Assembly (NCBI GenBank): GCA_002917775.1
Contig: KZ627158.1
Span: 220,578 to 284,577 of the forward strand
Source: Glaciozyma antarctica PI12
Lineage: Eukaryota; Basidiomycota; Microbotryomycetes; Kriegeriales; Camptobasidiaceae
Direction: 5' to 3'
Length of the DNA: 64,000 nucleotides
The notes beneath the pieces are model-generated. The model ran no database searches. It was given only the letters and a program-made list of their open reading frames with translations, and was not told the DNA's origin. The translations under genes were made by a program, and so were the position numbers. Each line of letters opens with the position of its first letter. The stretch's first letter is position 1. This document shows positions 12,408 through 24,090 of this stretch, in pieces.

Positions 12408-12767
12408 CCGACACGCGAAGGGGTCCGAGGCCTGATTCGGGTTTGTCGCGTCGATGAAGGGACTGGTGTGCTTGACTCTGCGTGCTCGTCGCCGTGGACG
12501 GTAGAATCTGAGCGAGAGCGTACGAAGAAGGAGAAGAACACGCTCAGTCGCGTCGAGCAGAGTCGCCGCCTATATTTCTTCTCTTGCGACGGTCGACCTC
12601 AGCTTCGTATCGAAAGGCTACAAGCTCGTTTCACTCTTTCTCTCGGCGTTTACTGCTCCCAAACGCGTTCAAACGCGTCTCGTTAATCGGGCTCCACCAT
12701 CGGCTATTCGCCGGCTCATCCTTGCCCGCTCCCTCTCTCCCTCCTCCCCTCTTGCTCGCCTCCAAAA

Positions 12768-13495
12768 ATGACCTCCACAGTCCTCTCCATCATCCGTTCC
12801 CGCGTCGAGACCTTCCTCGACCACTGCGCGGCAGGATTCGGCGCGCATCAGGCGGTGTTGCTGCGAGCTGGACTGGGGGAGATTGAGCTAGAGGGGGTGG
12901 AGATGGATGGTGCGGACGACACGGTGGGTGAATAAGGTTGCGGGGACAGCTGGATGGAGCTGATGGTGTGAGCAGGCGCCTCAACGAGGAGCAAAGGCGA
13001 CGGTGGTCATCTACCTCACCGTCGACGAGCAATCCTGCAACATCGGAGGTGAGCTTGCTTCCTCACGACGTGTGCGAGAATATGCTCACTGAAAGACGCA
13101 GGCAATATGCATGGCGGCTGCATCGCCTACCTAGTCGATATCTGCTCGTCCCTCCCGCTCCTGGCCCTTTCGGGGCATGGACGGTGGCCAACGAGTGGCG
13201 TGAGCACCAATATCAGCACATACTATATCGCAGCAGCACCAGTACGTACCCTCTCTGCACTGTGCGAACTTGCTAACGCAGAAGTAGCTGGGAACGAAGC
13301 TTCGCATCGTCTCAACGGTACTGCAGCAGGGGAAGACGAGCTCGACGATGCAGTGCCGCGTCGAGGAAGCGTGAGTCCAGCAGAGTTGGAGCAGAACAAA
13401 GAGCTGATGTAAGGAGCAGAGCGGCGGGTAAGCTGCTGGCGATCGGCACACATGTGAAGCAGGACACGGGCGGACCTCGGCTAGCGAAACTGTGA
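12768..13495 (+). CDS. Hotdog-fold acyl-CoA thioesterase (ACOT13/PaaI type)
   Basis: Hydrolyses acyl-CoA thioesters; homologues of the ACOT13 type work in mitochondria or cytosol. Five exons give MTSTVLSIIRSRVETFLDHC, an N-terminal helix; KATVVIYLTVDEQ; then the 4HBT signature GNMHGGCIAYLVDICSSLPL, whose HGG turn and following Asp are the conserved catalytic surface; GVSTNISTYYIAAAP; LRIVSTVLQQGKTSSTMQCRVEE; and KLLAIGTHVKQD. The order matches human ACOT13 throughout. The start is ATG 12768-12770, after a purine-rich leader (tccaaaa). The stop is TGA 13493-13495. All intron phases join cleanly, including gaagc/gtgagt...gagcag/agcg near 13372. No obvious mitochondrial presequence is visible. 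It converges on CWC24. Confidence 0.88.
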
Positions 13496-13556
13496 GCTCG
13501 AGCAGAGGAGGGCGAAATAGAAAGCAACGCAGCTTGTTGGGACAGCTTACTGAATC

Positions 13557-14808
13557 TCAATGATGGGCCTCCTGCGTGCTAGCCTCGGAGCTTCCTCCTC
13601 CTCCTCCTCTCCCGACCCCTCCCTCCTCCTCCTCCTCGACATTCCCCCCTCGCATCCTCCACCAGCTCCAACCCCTCGATCTCCACCCCATCTCCACCCG
13701 ACTCGTCAAACTAAAACTCCTTGCTTTCGCAAGCTCAGCAACCTTCTCCCGCTCCTTGACTTGCGCAATCAACTTGGTCGCCCTGCATCCCTCATCAGCT
13801 CCAGCCCACCTCGCGTGAGAGATCAAACGCACTTGTTAAACACCCCATTCGTCCCTTTCCCACACGCAAAGCACTTGCCCGTCTTGACAAACCTCTTGAC
13901 CGCGCACCCGGCATCAAAGTAATGCCCACAAAGCGTGACGACCGGATCCTTGCCAAACGGCTTGCGGCAGATGAGGCACGCGAAAGGGAGGTCCTCGCCC
14001 TCGCTATCCGAGTCGTCCTCCTTGTTCCCTCCGTCTCGAGCGGCTTGTTTGGCGAGGAAGGAGCCGGCGGCGGCGTTTGAGGAGAGGAAGTTGTTGTCGA
14101 GCTGCCAGCCGTGAAGGTAGTCGCCTCGGTCGTGAAGGAACTTGCCTGAGCGCAGACGTTAGTGCCTGATGTAGGAAGGGAGAAGGGAGTGGACGTACAG
14201 GTGTCACCGAAGCCACAGAAGCCCGTCTCTGCATCACGCCGTCAGCTCAGTCCTCAGCGAGGACAGGGAGGAAGCAACGCACCCTTGTAGTCCTTGCACA
14301 CATCCGGCTGGTAATCCACCAGCGTAATAGTCCTCACATTCCCCGGCCCACACTTGACGGGCCCAAACGCCTTGGGAAGCTTGTGCGCCGCTCCCTTGCT
14401 CCCATGATACATCCCATCGTCCTTGATCTCATCCACCTCCCCCTTGGGCCTCGCCGCCGCCTGAATACTCTCAGCACTCATCTCCGCCGGCGGACTACTG
14501 CTCCTCCTCCTCGGTCGAACCGTCTTAGCCGAATGCTGGACCTTGAACGAGCTCTCCTCCTCGTCGTCGGACGAGACGAGCGCTTCGGTATCAGCGTCCG
14601 CGCGACGACGTTTCGCGTTCGAGGTGCCTTGGATGAGGTGATTGAGAGCTTGTTTGCGAGGGGCGACGATGACTTCGGAGGTGGAGGGTTCGGAGACGGT
14701 GGAGGGGTCGGGGGAGAGGGGGCGTTTGCGGAGGGCGGAGGGGCGAGAGCGGGACTTTTTGGGGAAGAGGAAGGTCGCGGTGGGCTCTGCTGGGGGCTGG
14801 TCGGCCAT
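13557..14808 (-). CDS. CWC24: Splicing factor Cwc24/RNF113 (CCCH zinc finger plus RING)
   Basis: Component of the activated spliceosome that contacts the 5' splice site with U6 and leaves when Prp2 acts; nuclear. Visible are a basic/acidic disordered N-terminus (SSDDEEESSFKV), the conserved GPGNVRTITLVDYQPDVCKDYK, a CCCH finger ([20 protein letters not shown]), and a RING with FACLICRKPFGKDPVVTLCGHYF and GKCFACGKGTNGVFNK. An intron (donor gtgcgtttg, acceptor gatgcag) leads to a short charged C-terminal exon, ATKLIAQVKEREKVAEL, typical of the family. Start ATG at 14808-14806 (MADQPPAEPTATFLFPKK); an in-frame upstream ATG near 14901 could add about 31 residues. Stop TGA at 13559-13557. The presence of PRP2 and the U6 gene in the same window is notable. 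Confidence 0.9.
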
Positions 14809-15163
14809 GGTGAGTAGTCGGGAGGTCGATGGGGAGTGGCTGAGGGCAAGAGAGGACTTGGGTGAGTTCGCGGAGTCAGTCACTGGCAGTGCCTTGGCCA
14901 CACTCCGCTTGCTCTAAACCTGCTCACCTGCACTCGCGTTAAGGAGACTCTCCCGAAGCGCCTTTGCTGACCGCCGCTGCTGTCCCTCAGACCGCACCAA
15001 GCTCCGGACGACCTCCTCTCCTCTCCTCAGCGCTCACTGTGCCGAGTGAGTCCCGCTTCTCAGCAACACTCCTCCCACCGTCGCCCTCCTCAGCGCACCA
15101 GCGCTTAGCGGTTCCAGAACCGAACGTTTTCTTCGCTCGCCGAACTCTCCACCAGCTGTCGCC

Positions 15164-16388
15164 ATGCCAGGCTACCCGAAGGCCCAGTTCGTAGGCCCAG
15201 TCCCAGAGTACCTCTTCTGCCCCATCTACTTCAAGGTCCTAAAAAGTACGTCCATCCAGCTGCTCTGCAGCCGCGCCGAACTGACGGAAGTTCCACACTC
15301 ACGCAGACCCGTCTCGCAGTGCTCCCAGCTGCACGTCTTCTGCCGCAGCGTATGCAGCCTCGAATCCTCTAGGTTTTACTCGCTGACCACTTCCGACCAG
15401 TGCCTGACCGACCAGATCAAGTACGGAGGCGGGACTTGCACCATCTGCCACGAAAGCACGACTGGGTGAGAGATGCGCGCCGAGCTCGGGTTTGAGCGAG
15501 TGGTGGAAGGACTTTCGTGCGTTGGCTTTAGGGCCGTGGGAGGGGAGCGGAAAGCTGATTCCGGGCGCCTCAGGATCAAATGCAAGCTCGCTACCGAGGG
15601 CTGTGGCTGGACTGGACCCCTGGAGGGATTGAGTGCGCATGCGTCCCAGGTACGTGTTCATCATCTCGAGGAGGTATCGCAAGCTGAGGAGCGATGCAGT
15701 GTAGATACCGCTTCGTTTCTTGCCTGGGGGCCGCTCGAGGCTGTTCGCAGGAGCTACGCGCGATGGATCTCGTTCAGCATACTCCAGCCTGCGGATTCGT
15801 CACCATCCGCTGCCCTCGAAGTCTCCACTGCTCCTCTTTCCTCCGCCGCAATCTCGAAGCTCACGACCTCGAGTGCCAATTCCACAAGTGCGCGTTCCTC
15901 CTTTCGCAATCCGAGCTCGGCTGATCCCTCCGCTCAGGTGCTCCGAGGAAGCTTGCCCAGCGACTGGATCCCGCGAGATGCTCGATATACACGAGGAGGA
16001 TTGCCGTAGGCTGCGAGCTTTGGTCATGGACTTCGAGCTCGAGCAGGGCGAGAAAGACGACATCATTCGCGAGAAGGACGACATTATTCGCGATCTCGAA
16101 GCTCAGCTCAAGGCGTCAAAGGACTCGCGCTCGGCAGCGGAGACGCGCTTCGAAGGAATTCTCAAGACGCAGACGGACCTCACGTCGGCCGCGAAGAAGG
16201 AGCGGAAGGAGGCGAGGAAACAACGGGACGTGCTGCGCGCGAAGCTCGATAAGCTCGAGGTCAAGGCCGAGGACGGACGCGGTGCGGAGTCTCGGTTCGG
16301 AGGACGTGGTGTGGTGGGGAGCCAGGAACCGGCGCGCGTGGGGGGTCTGGTCAACGGGAGCAAGAGGCGCAGGTCGGAGGAGATTTAA
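15164..16388 (+). CDS. RING/TRAF-type zinc-finger protein A with C-terminal coiled coil
   Basis: Probable E3-ligase-like adaptor. The start MPGYPKAQF at 15164 parallels MPGIPTERF of copy B. A degenerate RING reads EYLFCPIYFKVLK, where the second zinc Cys is Tyr, then CSQLHVFCRS/CLTDQIKYGGGTCTICHES. TRAF-type fingers follow (CKLATEGCGWTGPLEGLSAH, CRYRFVSCLGAARGC, CGFVTIRCPRSLHC, LRRNLEAHDLEC). The C-terminus is a long charged coiled coil (GEKDDIIREKDDIIRDLEAQ) ending in a basic tail KRRRSEEI. Stop TAA 16386-16388. At the first intron (after FKVLKN, near 15246) the phases do not agree: with the obvious gtacgt donor and cacgcag acceptor, the RING continues one base out of frame. The cause could be an A-run length error, a rare splice or a true break. 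Copy B lies inverted 8 kb away. Confidence 0.7.
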
Positions 16389-17568
16389 GGACGGAGCTCC
16401 GGGAGCAGCGGTGGCGGTCGTCTTGAGGAGTGTACTCGCTCAGTCTTCTCTTTCGCTCTTGCTCTTTCGCTCTCTCTCGAAAGTCTTGCAGCTCCTCCCA
16501 AGTCTTTCGCTCTCGCTCTTCCCCTCGCTCTCTCTTGACCTCTCGCACGAACGAGCTCCCAAGCCTCGCAGCTCCCATCGCTCTCGCTCTCGATTTCGAG
16601 CTTCCAGTATTAGAGACGTCGGTTTCGAAGAGGAGAGGGTCGTGTGCTGGAACTGGAATGCTGGCCTCAGTTTGAGTGAGAGAAATTTCCGAATTCCGCG
16701 GAGACTTCGACGAGGGTCCGAGTCACTGCTGTGGAATGCAACCTCTCGAGCAGCAGGATGAGTTCAGCTTCAAAGAGGAAGGGAAAGAGCTCTTCAGACC
16801 CAGACGACGAGCGCGGTGGTCCCCATGGTCTTTTGCTGTGCCCATAGGGCTCAACGGCGCACGGCGGGATCAGATAGCAAATCGTTCGACATTTTGTGCT
16901 TGAACAACGACAACGCCCGACAGACCTGCTCTCTCCCCTCCCGCCGTCAACAGGCTCACCACCGCAACAGCCCACTTCGCCCTAGTCGACTCCCGTTCCC
17001 GCCAGACGACTCAGGAACCTCCGCCAACGCAGCCGACCTCGTCCCGATCATCCCCGTCTCCGCCACGTATCTCGTTCGTTCCTTCTCGCTGCACAACTGG
17101 AGACGCACAGGGCTAATCTAGTTCAGTAGTAGTCTCCCTTGCCACCACCGCCGCGACTCCCTCTTCGGCGCGCTCCTCCTGCCCCTCTAGCCGCCTTGCC
17201 GCATCACCTTCTCCGGATCGGCATCCAGCACCAGCCTCCGCTACCACCGCCGTTGAACGCCCTCTGTGCCCTCTGAAAAGGTGACTATCCGTCTATTAGA
17301 GCAGAGTTCCCACCCCCCAGTGTTGGAGCCCTGGTGAAGAAGGGAAGGTGGCGCGACCGAGACGAGCGGATCCAGGAAGCTTGGGGTAGTTAGCTGATCT
17401 ACGACCCGCCGACACAGTACCAGCTCTCCTCTATCGACTACAGAGTCAGGAGTACACGCTCAAAAGGATCAAACGACCGAAGACCTCCCGATCCCCTCTC
17501 CTCCTCCCCAACGCCCCCTCCTCCTGTCCTCTCCTAACCGCACTTCACCACCCATCCCTCACGCCACG
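16389..17568. other. Long leader region of the siderophore transporter
   Basis: About 1.2 kb between RING/TRAF A and the transporter, both on the plus strand. It begins with a ctctcgctctc-rich presumed 3' UTR. I found no convincing gene. One AGATAG near 16872 fits the HGATAR consensus of fungal iron-responsive GATA repressors that control siderophore transporters in other fungi; a single site is weak evidence. Confidence 0.35.
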
Positions 17569-20187
17569 ATGCCGTCCTCACCACTCCATCCATCGCCTCT
17601 CCCCTCCCTCGTCCGACAAGCTTCAACGACGGGGTCGACGTCAGGCTCGGCCTCCCCCTCGACGCGCTACGGTTCCTTCCCTCCCTCCACCTCCCTGCTC
17701 CAACACGCCGACCTCGAAGCTCGTCTCCGCGGGAGCTTACTCGGGAACGACGAACGGAGAACCCAGAGTCTTAGCAAGGCAAAGGGGAAGGGCAAGGCGA
17801 AGATGGGAAGTCGGAGAATGTTTGAGCGGAGTAGGGAGCGAGTACTCTTCCCGCGTCGATCGGACGGACACCTAGTCGGAGAGGACGTGTATGACTCGGA
17901 TGCGGATCTGAGTGATGAGGGAGCGAGTGCAAGGTTGCTGGGAGGAAGGGAGGAGGAGGATGCGATTTGGACGGTGGGGGACGACGAGCTGGATCGAAGA
18001 CGGAGGAACAGAAGCGCGCAGAGTGTGGTGGGGAAGGAGGAGGACAAGCAATGGGGAGTCGTCAAGATGGAGATGATGGCGAGGACGTGGGGTCGCAAGG
18101 GACTTTTGACGATTTATGCGGGGTGAGTTCTCGGTGCTGGGATTACGAAGGACCGAAGCTGACGAGTGCGACAGTGTCTACCTCGTTTCGACGTTGATGA
18201 GCCTGGAGGCCAACACGACGCCGACGCTGGAACCCTACTTCCTCTCGCTCCTCGGCTCGCACTCTCTCCTCGGCACCGTCGCAATCGTCACGAACGTACG
18301 CTCGTTCCTCCCTTCATTTCAATCCCCGCTAATACTGTTTTACAGATCGCCTACGCCGTTGGAAAGCCTCCAATGACCAAGATCCTCGACGTCTTTGGTC
18401 GCGCAGAGGGCATCGCACTCGCAGCATTTCTCTACTTCCTCGGCTACATCCTCACCGCCTCCGCCACCGACGTCCGTCTCTACATCTGCGCACGCGCTCT
18501 CGCCGCTCTCGGCGGACAAGGTCTCCAACTCGCTCAACAAATCATCATCGCCGGTCCGTTCCCTCCTCTCCTCCCTTCCTCACCAACTAACGCCTCGCAC
18601 GCACAGACACTACCACACTAACAAACCGCGCCCTCATAACCTCCACCATCTCCCTCCCCTGGCTCGCCACCACCTGGCTCGGTCCCCCACTCGGCGCCTT
18701 CTTCCAATCTCACGGCGAAAAGGGCTATCGAACAGCCTACGCCCTCTTCGGCACCCTCCTCCCCCTCGTCGCATCCGTCCTCATCGGAACCCTAGCGCTC
18801 GAATGGCGCGGCGTCAAGCGGGTCCTAGCGACGCGGAATAGGCCCGAGATCATCGAGGAGCCTTGGGTCGATAAGGGCGTTGCGGAGGTCGTGTTGGAGA
18901 GAAGTGTGGGGCAGAAGGTTGGGAAGGTGTGGAGGGATTTGGATGTTGTTGGGCTGGTGGCGTTGACGGTGGGGTGTGGGCTTGTGCTGCTGCCGTTGTC
19001 GTTGGCGGCGCGGAGACCAGAGAGTTGGGCGGATCGTGAGTTCCTTCTCGTTCGTGGGGTTGGAGAGGGACGCTGCTGACTCTTTGGCGATGTAGCGGAG
19101 ATTTGGGCACTCGTGATGGGTGGCGTCGCCTCGCTCACCTTTTTCGGGTACTACGAGTTCCAATGGTCGCCTCTCCCTCTCCTCGATAATCGCACCATCC
19201 TCCGAAATCGCACCATCCTCTGCGGCTCAGCACTCGGGTTCTTCCACTTTGTCTCGCAGTACTGCTACGAGGCTTTCTTCACCTCCTTCCTTCAGTGCGT
19301 CCCTCCGCACCGCAAAAAAAACCTCGCTAACGGTCAACGCAGAGTCGCTCGAGAGCACTCAGTCACCGACGCGTCCTACATCGCCCAATCCTACATCTTC
19401 TCCGCCTCAGCCGCCGCCATCGTCGCCGGTATCGGCGCAAAGGTCACGCAGCGGTACCGGTGGATCGGGATCGTCGGCGTCCTCGTCCACATCGCAGGAA
19501 CGTGGTTGATGATGCGCGCGAGAAACCTCGATAGCTCGACGTTTGAGCTCGTGGCGAGTCAGGTGCTGGGAGGGATTGGAGGAGGGTTCACGACGATTGC
19601 GGCGCAGATTGGGTGCCAGTCGGTCGTTGGGCATCAGGGTGTGTTCCTCCTCACATCCTTCTGCGAAACGGAGCTGACGAGCGAGAGCAGACGTCGGGAT
19701 CGCGACGGCTGTCTTCCTCACCATCACCCAGATCGGCGGAGCCGTCGGAGGCGCCATCGCAGGGAGCGTCTGGTCGACCCTGGTCGACCTCTCGACTCCG
19801 CCTGCACCTCCCTCCCGAATCGCACCATCTCATTTTAGAAATCACCTCGTCTCTCCCCTTCGCCATGTCGTTCGCACCAGGCACGGCGATCCGACTCGCG
19901 ATCAACCAGGCGTACGTCGACGTGCAGCAGAAACTCAACATTCTCGCTATCTTCATGCTCTTTCCTGCGTTGCTGGCGGTGTGCTTGATGAGGAACGTTC
20001 ATCTCGGGAATGAGGATCAGGGGCAGGGAGAGGGAGTCGTCGTTCTCGGTCGCGCGAGCTTTCTCCGTACGTTCGTTCGAGCTCTCCTACTCGCTCAAGA
20101 GCTGACGTTCCTTCCGCAGTGCCAGAAGACGATGGGAACAGCGAGACGAGCTCTCTCCTTTCCCGCCCGCATAGCCCCGTACATTGA
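17569..20187 (+). CDS. Siderophore-iron transporter (MFS, SIT/ARN family)
   Basis: Plasma-membrane proton symporter importing ferric siderophores, 14 predicted membrane segments. A disordered cytosolic N-terminus of about 150 residues (ARLLGGREEEDAIW) precedes WGRKGLLTIYAG/VYLVSTLMSLE, the start of helix 1. Family marks are PMTKILDVFGRAEGIALAAFL, ICARALAALGGQGLQLAQQII, ISLPWLATTWLGPPLGAFF, YRTAYALFGTLLP, VTDASYIAQSY, GIGGGFTTIAAQIGCQ and ITQIGGAVGGAIAGSVWSTL. After VWSTL the frame slips by one base (near 19790); the conserved tail RLAINQAYVDVQQKLNILAIFMLF then reads on in another frame and, past an intron, ends RPHSPVH at TGA 20185-20187. Without the slip the protein stops about 20 residues later. 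Many short introns. Regulation by iron is inferred only from the family. Confidence 0.85.
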
Positions 20188-20224
20188 CACCCCCCTCGTT
20201 CTCGTTCTCATTTCGCTGTTCACT

Positions 20225-20240
20225 CCCCCCCCCCCCCCCC
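20225..20240. repeat. C homopolymer, 16 bases
   Basis: Run of 16 C just after the siderophore transporter stop, in the 3' untranslated region between two convergent genes. Probable slippage site and hard to sequence accurately. Confidence 0.9.
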
Positions 20241-20432
20241 TTGTCGTTCATTATAACCCTACATATTCTGTGTGTATTCCCCCGTTCGACATCTGTACCT
20301 GTCGACATCATCACGAACCTCCTCCTGCAACCCATTCAACGAAATTCCTCTCGCTACCGATCTCGAGAGACTCGCTTGCCGAACTCGAGAAAATAACGCT
20401 CGTATTAATCCAAACCCTCTCTATGCTCCCAC

Positions 20433-22356
20433 CTAAGGCGCCCCAATCACTCCACCATAAATCAACCCCGCCAACGCTCCTCCTACAATCGACGCCGGCG
20501 GCGGGATCCCAAAAGACTCGCTAGCAACGAACGCCGCTCCGGCAATCGTCGCCCAATACCCCGATTTCTCCAACGACGCCGTCCCTGTCCCCGTCAGCAA
20601 CCCGACCTTCCACAGCCCTGTTCACTCATCAGTTCTCGCTCGTCAGAATAGGAGAGGAGGGGACGAACGAAAGACGGCAGTCCAGACCAGCCCTGAGGCG
20701 GCGCTGTTCAGCCCGCGAAGGGTGGAGCGGACGGTGGGGTGTTCACGGAATTTGGAGTAGGTGGGGAGCATGGCAAACTTGAGCATGATGCCGGGAGCGA
20801 AGATGCCGATGTAGCCTAAAACACCGCCGAGGACTGGGTTGCCTGGGAGGCTGTACGGGGGGGGGTTAGTGTGGGTTTTGAGGAAGACGTAGGGAGGACG
20901 CAGGGAAGAGAGAGGAGGGGAGGGAGGCGGGGGAAAGACGTACGAGAGAGCTCCAAGGAAGACGGCAAAGTTGAAGTTGGGGCCGGGGAAGGCTTGGAGG
21001 ACTGGGGAGGAGGTCGTTAGTGAGGTAGCGGCTGGTTTTGGACGTGAGAGGCGTACTGGCAAAACCGAAGAGGAAGTCCTGCGTCGATACCCAGCCAGGG
21101 TCGACGGTGTATCCCTGCAGCTCTTCATTAGCGAGCGAACTGCGAGAATCTGGAAGGACGACTGACCTGCAAGAGCGGAACGACGACGGGTCCTCCACCG
21201 AAGAGGATCGAACCAGCGGTGAGAAGGTTGCTGAAGAGTTGGAGAGCTCGAGTAGGTGCTGTCAAGACTCCATTGAGGACGAGAATGGCGATGAGGATCG
21301 AAAAGAAGACTGCGACGATCGCGCTGGACTGGGCGATGGAGAGGTGGAAGTTGATCGGGGTGCGCTCGGGGACAGCGGCGACTTCGACGACACTGGTGGT
21401 GACGGGTACTGGAACGTGGCGGCGACGAAGGCCGGTGGGAGAGGGAGGAGGAGTTGGGATGCGAAGGGAGGTAGGCTTGGAGTTTGAATCAGAGTTGGAA
21501 GTGGCGACTCGTGCGAGGGGAGTGATGACGGGCTCTTCAGGATCTCCGTGGTTGAGCTCCTCGAGCGCGATCGCGTCGTCCTGTCGAGCTGAACGTGCGT
21601 CCTCATCGGCGTCGCTCCCCGAGTCCCCCTTCGCCTTCCTCCGCCTCTCCTGAATCGCCAGCTTCGCTCGACCCCATCCCTTCCAGTCTCCAATAAGCGT
21701 AACAAGTCCACCCGCGACGGTAAGGACGGGGAAGAGCCAGATGGCGCTGTAGCAGCTTGCGATGCTCGCTGAACCAAAGAGGATGAGGCGAGTGAGGGCG
21801 TCCGTACTCGTCATCTTGGCGAGCTGGTATCCGGCGTAGAAAATGAGGCCGACGGCGGAGGCGTTGAGGCCGGTGAGTAGGGCGAGGGCGAGGGGAGGGA
21901 GGACGGTAGGGATCTGCTTGACTCCGAGGGACAGGAGGAACATCTGCGCGACACGGGAGGGTTAGCTGGAAGAGCTAGCTCACAAACTGGGCAAGATACG
22001 CACGCCGACTGCTCCTGGAAGACTGCAAGACCAACTTCGTTAGCGCCCTTCCTGCTACGGGCGAGGAAGGACTCACGAAAAGAGCAAGAACGCGAGGATG
22101 CCTGCCAGAGCTCCCCCTCGCACGAGCGCGATACTGAAGAGCAGCTGGGTACTTCCAGGTCCAGGAAGAGCTCCGCTCAAGCTGAACAAGTCGGCGAACG
22201 TGGTCGCATCGAGCCACGGGTCAGGACGAAGAGGAAGAAGAGGAACCTGAAGAGGACGATGTGGACTCCAGGACCGCCGAACGCGACGAATCCCAGAGGA
22301 CCGACCCGAACGAGAGTCTCGCGCAGGCGTCCTACGAGTGTTGTGGGCGCTGGCAT
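20433..22356 (-). CDS. Chromate transporter, ChrA/CHR family (two-domain)
   Basis: CHR-family membrane protein; bacterial and fungal members export chromate or related oxyanions. The start MPAPTTLVGRLRETLVRV at 22356 leads to LGFVAFGGPGVHI, the N-half signature. The next exon has WLDATTFADLFSLSGALPGPGSTQLLFSI, then SLPGAVGM and LLSLGVKQIPTVLPP. A cytosolic linker of about 100 charged residues (KAKGDSGSDADEDARSAR) separates the halves. The second half has SAIVAVFFSILIAIL, AGSILFGGGPVVVPLLQ, GYTVDPGWVSTQDFLFGFA, VLQAFPGPNFNFAVFLGAL and GYIGIFAPGIMLKFAMLP, ending in GGVIGAP at TAG 20435-20433. Between GVHIVLFR and PWLD (near 22225) the frame shifts by one base inside a ttcctcttc repeat with no usable intron. 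Either a slippage mutation or sequence error. Confidence 0.82.
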
Positions 22357-22703
22357 GCTGAAGGAGGACGTGGCAAGAGAACAAGAGTTACCCCCTTACG
22401 AAAGCACACGAAAGCCAAGCTTGGGGGGATTTGAATTGGCGGCCTCGAAAGACGAGCACGTTCGTCTAAATCGCGCCTTTCTACTGGGCTGGGTAGGACG
22501 CTTTGAAGCCTACAAAAGTGAGGGAGAAGGAGGAGAAGGAGGAGAAAGGAGGAAACAGCGAAAACTGGAGCAAAAAATGGCGAAAAGAGCTCTCTCCGCG
22601 GACGTCTTGCTCGAAACGCAGTCGAACGTGCTGCTCCTGCGAGCTCCTGCAATGCCTTCAAGACAGTTGTAACAACAAAGAACTACAGTACGATACAACA
22701 ACC
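22357..22703. other. Short intergenic stretch
   Basis: About 350 bases upstream of the chromate transporter and downstream of RING/TRAF B, holding purine-rich ggagaaggagg tracts near 22523. No gene seen; a tRNA-like B box at about 22430 was examined and not accepted. Confidence 0.4.
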
Positions 22704-24090
22704 TCAGACCGCAGACTCAATCCTCCGTCGAGGCCTGCCCCGCTCTCCCTCGTCCTTCCCAGCAGCAGCCGTCGCAGCTCGCGTCCTCGTCGACGCCCCA
22801 CTCCCACTACTCGCGACAGGCGTCGGTATCCCACTCTCCCCCAGACCACCTCCCTCATTTGCACTCAACGCCGCAACGATCCCCTCGAGCTCCGCAATCC
22901 TCTCCACCAGCCGCTCCCGCTCGTTCTCCGCCTCGTAAGCCAAGTCCGATTGCCGAATCTGCAACGCCTGGTAGTTCGCCAGACGTTCCTCGAGCTCCGG
23001 CACCTCCTGCGCCCGTTCCTCCGCCGCCGCCTCTACCGCCAGACGCTCTCGCTGCTGATACCGCGCTCGATCCCGTCCACGGTCATTCGCTCGGTCGATT
23101 CGCTCTGCTTCGAGGCTGGCTTGAGCCTGTGAGAGCTCGGCTTGGAGCGCAGTCAGGTTCGTTTCGTGATCTTGCCGCCGGTCGGTGAGAGCCTCCAAAC
23201 GGGTTTGGTATCCCAGGGCGAGCGCGCAAACGCCGTCAAGCTCGCTTACGCAAATCTGAACGTCGGCCTAGGATTTGAAGAGTTGGCGTTGGAGGCGTCT
23301 GTTGCTGCGATGGAGGTCGGCGCAAGCTGTCGTGTGCGTGGCGAGCATCGTGCGGGAGCCGACGGTGGGGCAGTCGGGGGTCGTACACCTGGCAAGGCAT
23401 CAGTGCGGATTGAGAGGTTGTAAGCGAAGGACTCACTTTAGGTGCAAGCAGATTGCGTCGTGAGCTGCGACGTTCCGGCGAACGAAGGTTGGGCAGGAAG
23501 CACTCCTCGGGCAGCGGGTGATGGCGAGCTCACACGTCCCTTCGTGGCTGGCTATACGGTTCCACCGATCCGTAAAACGACAGCCCTGTTGCGCTCTAGG
23601 ACATCGCACGACGCGGTATTCGCACTGCTGAGGAGTGAGCAGCGAACAACGACATACGCGGCAAACGAGCTCACGGCTCCATCGTGCGCTGCGCTGTTAC
23701 CAAGCGGCCCAGTACAGATACATCCCTGGCGCGGATAGTGAGTCCTATAGATGGGTGCTCGACACAGAGGGCAGCCATGATCAGCACTGAGCAGACCGTC
23801 ACGCACTGCAGTACCAAGGGAGGACCAGTTAGCTCCGTCCCTTCGTCCCTCCTCGCGTGCCACCTGCCCACGTCCCGCCTTCACGCCGCACTCCAGGATA
23901 TGGCTTACGTTCGAACAGAAAGCGTGCTCGACGTCGCAAACGATAGTCGGATCTGCGTAAAGCTCATCAGCTACGCGCGTCGGAGCAAAGAGAAAGCAAG
24001 CTCACCCCGCATGATCTCCGCACACACCTGGCAAATCAGATACTCCGGCAAGTCCTCCGATATGAAGCGCTCAGTTGGGATCCCAGGCAT
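22704..24090 (-). CDS. RING/TRAF-type zinc-finger protein B with C-terminal coiled coil (frame broken)
   Basis: Paralogue of protein A. Start MPGIPTERFISEDLPEYL at 24090; a RING of better quality than in A (CQVCAEIMR, DPTIVCDVEHAFCSN, then GCPLCRAPI). A TRAF block follows (QCEYRVVRCPRAQQGCRF, TCELAITRCPRSASC, VRRNVAAHDAICLHLK), closely matching A, then CTTPDCPTVGSRTMLATH. The C-terminus is a coiled coil (LTALQAELSQAQASLEAER to ERLVERIAELEGIVAAL) and a basic tail ending RRRIESAV at 22704. Two defects are visible: the RING exon that should give a Cys after CSN and lead into DGLLSADHGCPLC is one base out, and an in-frame TAG near 23270 separates RQLFKS from ADVQICVSEL. Possibly a recent pseudogene. 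It shares a divergent upstream region with F-box copy 2. Confidence 0.68.

Noticed and set aside
22410-22500. tRNA-like B box (attcaaatcc on the minus strand)
   Set aside because: The T-arm stem does not pair and no acceptor stem or A box fits at the right distance.
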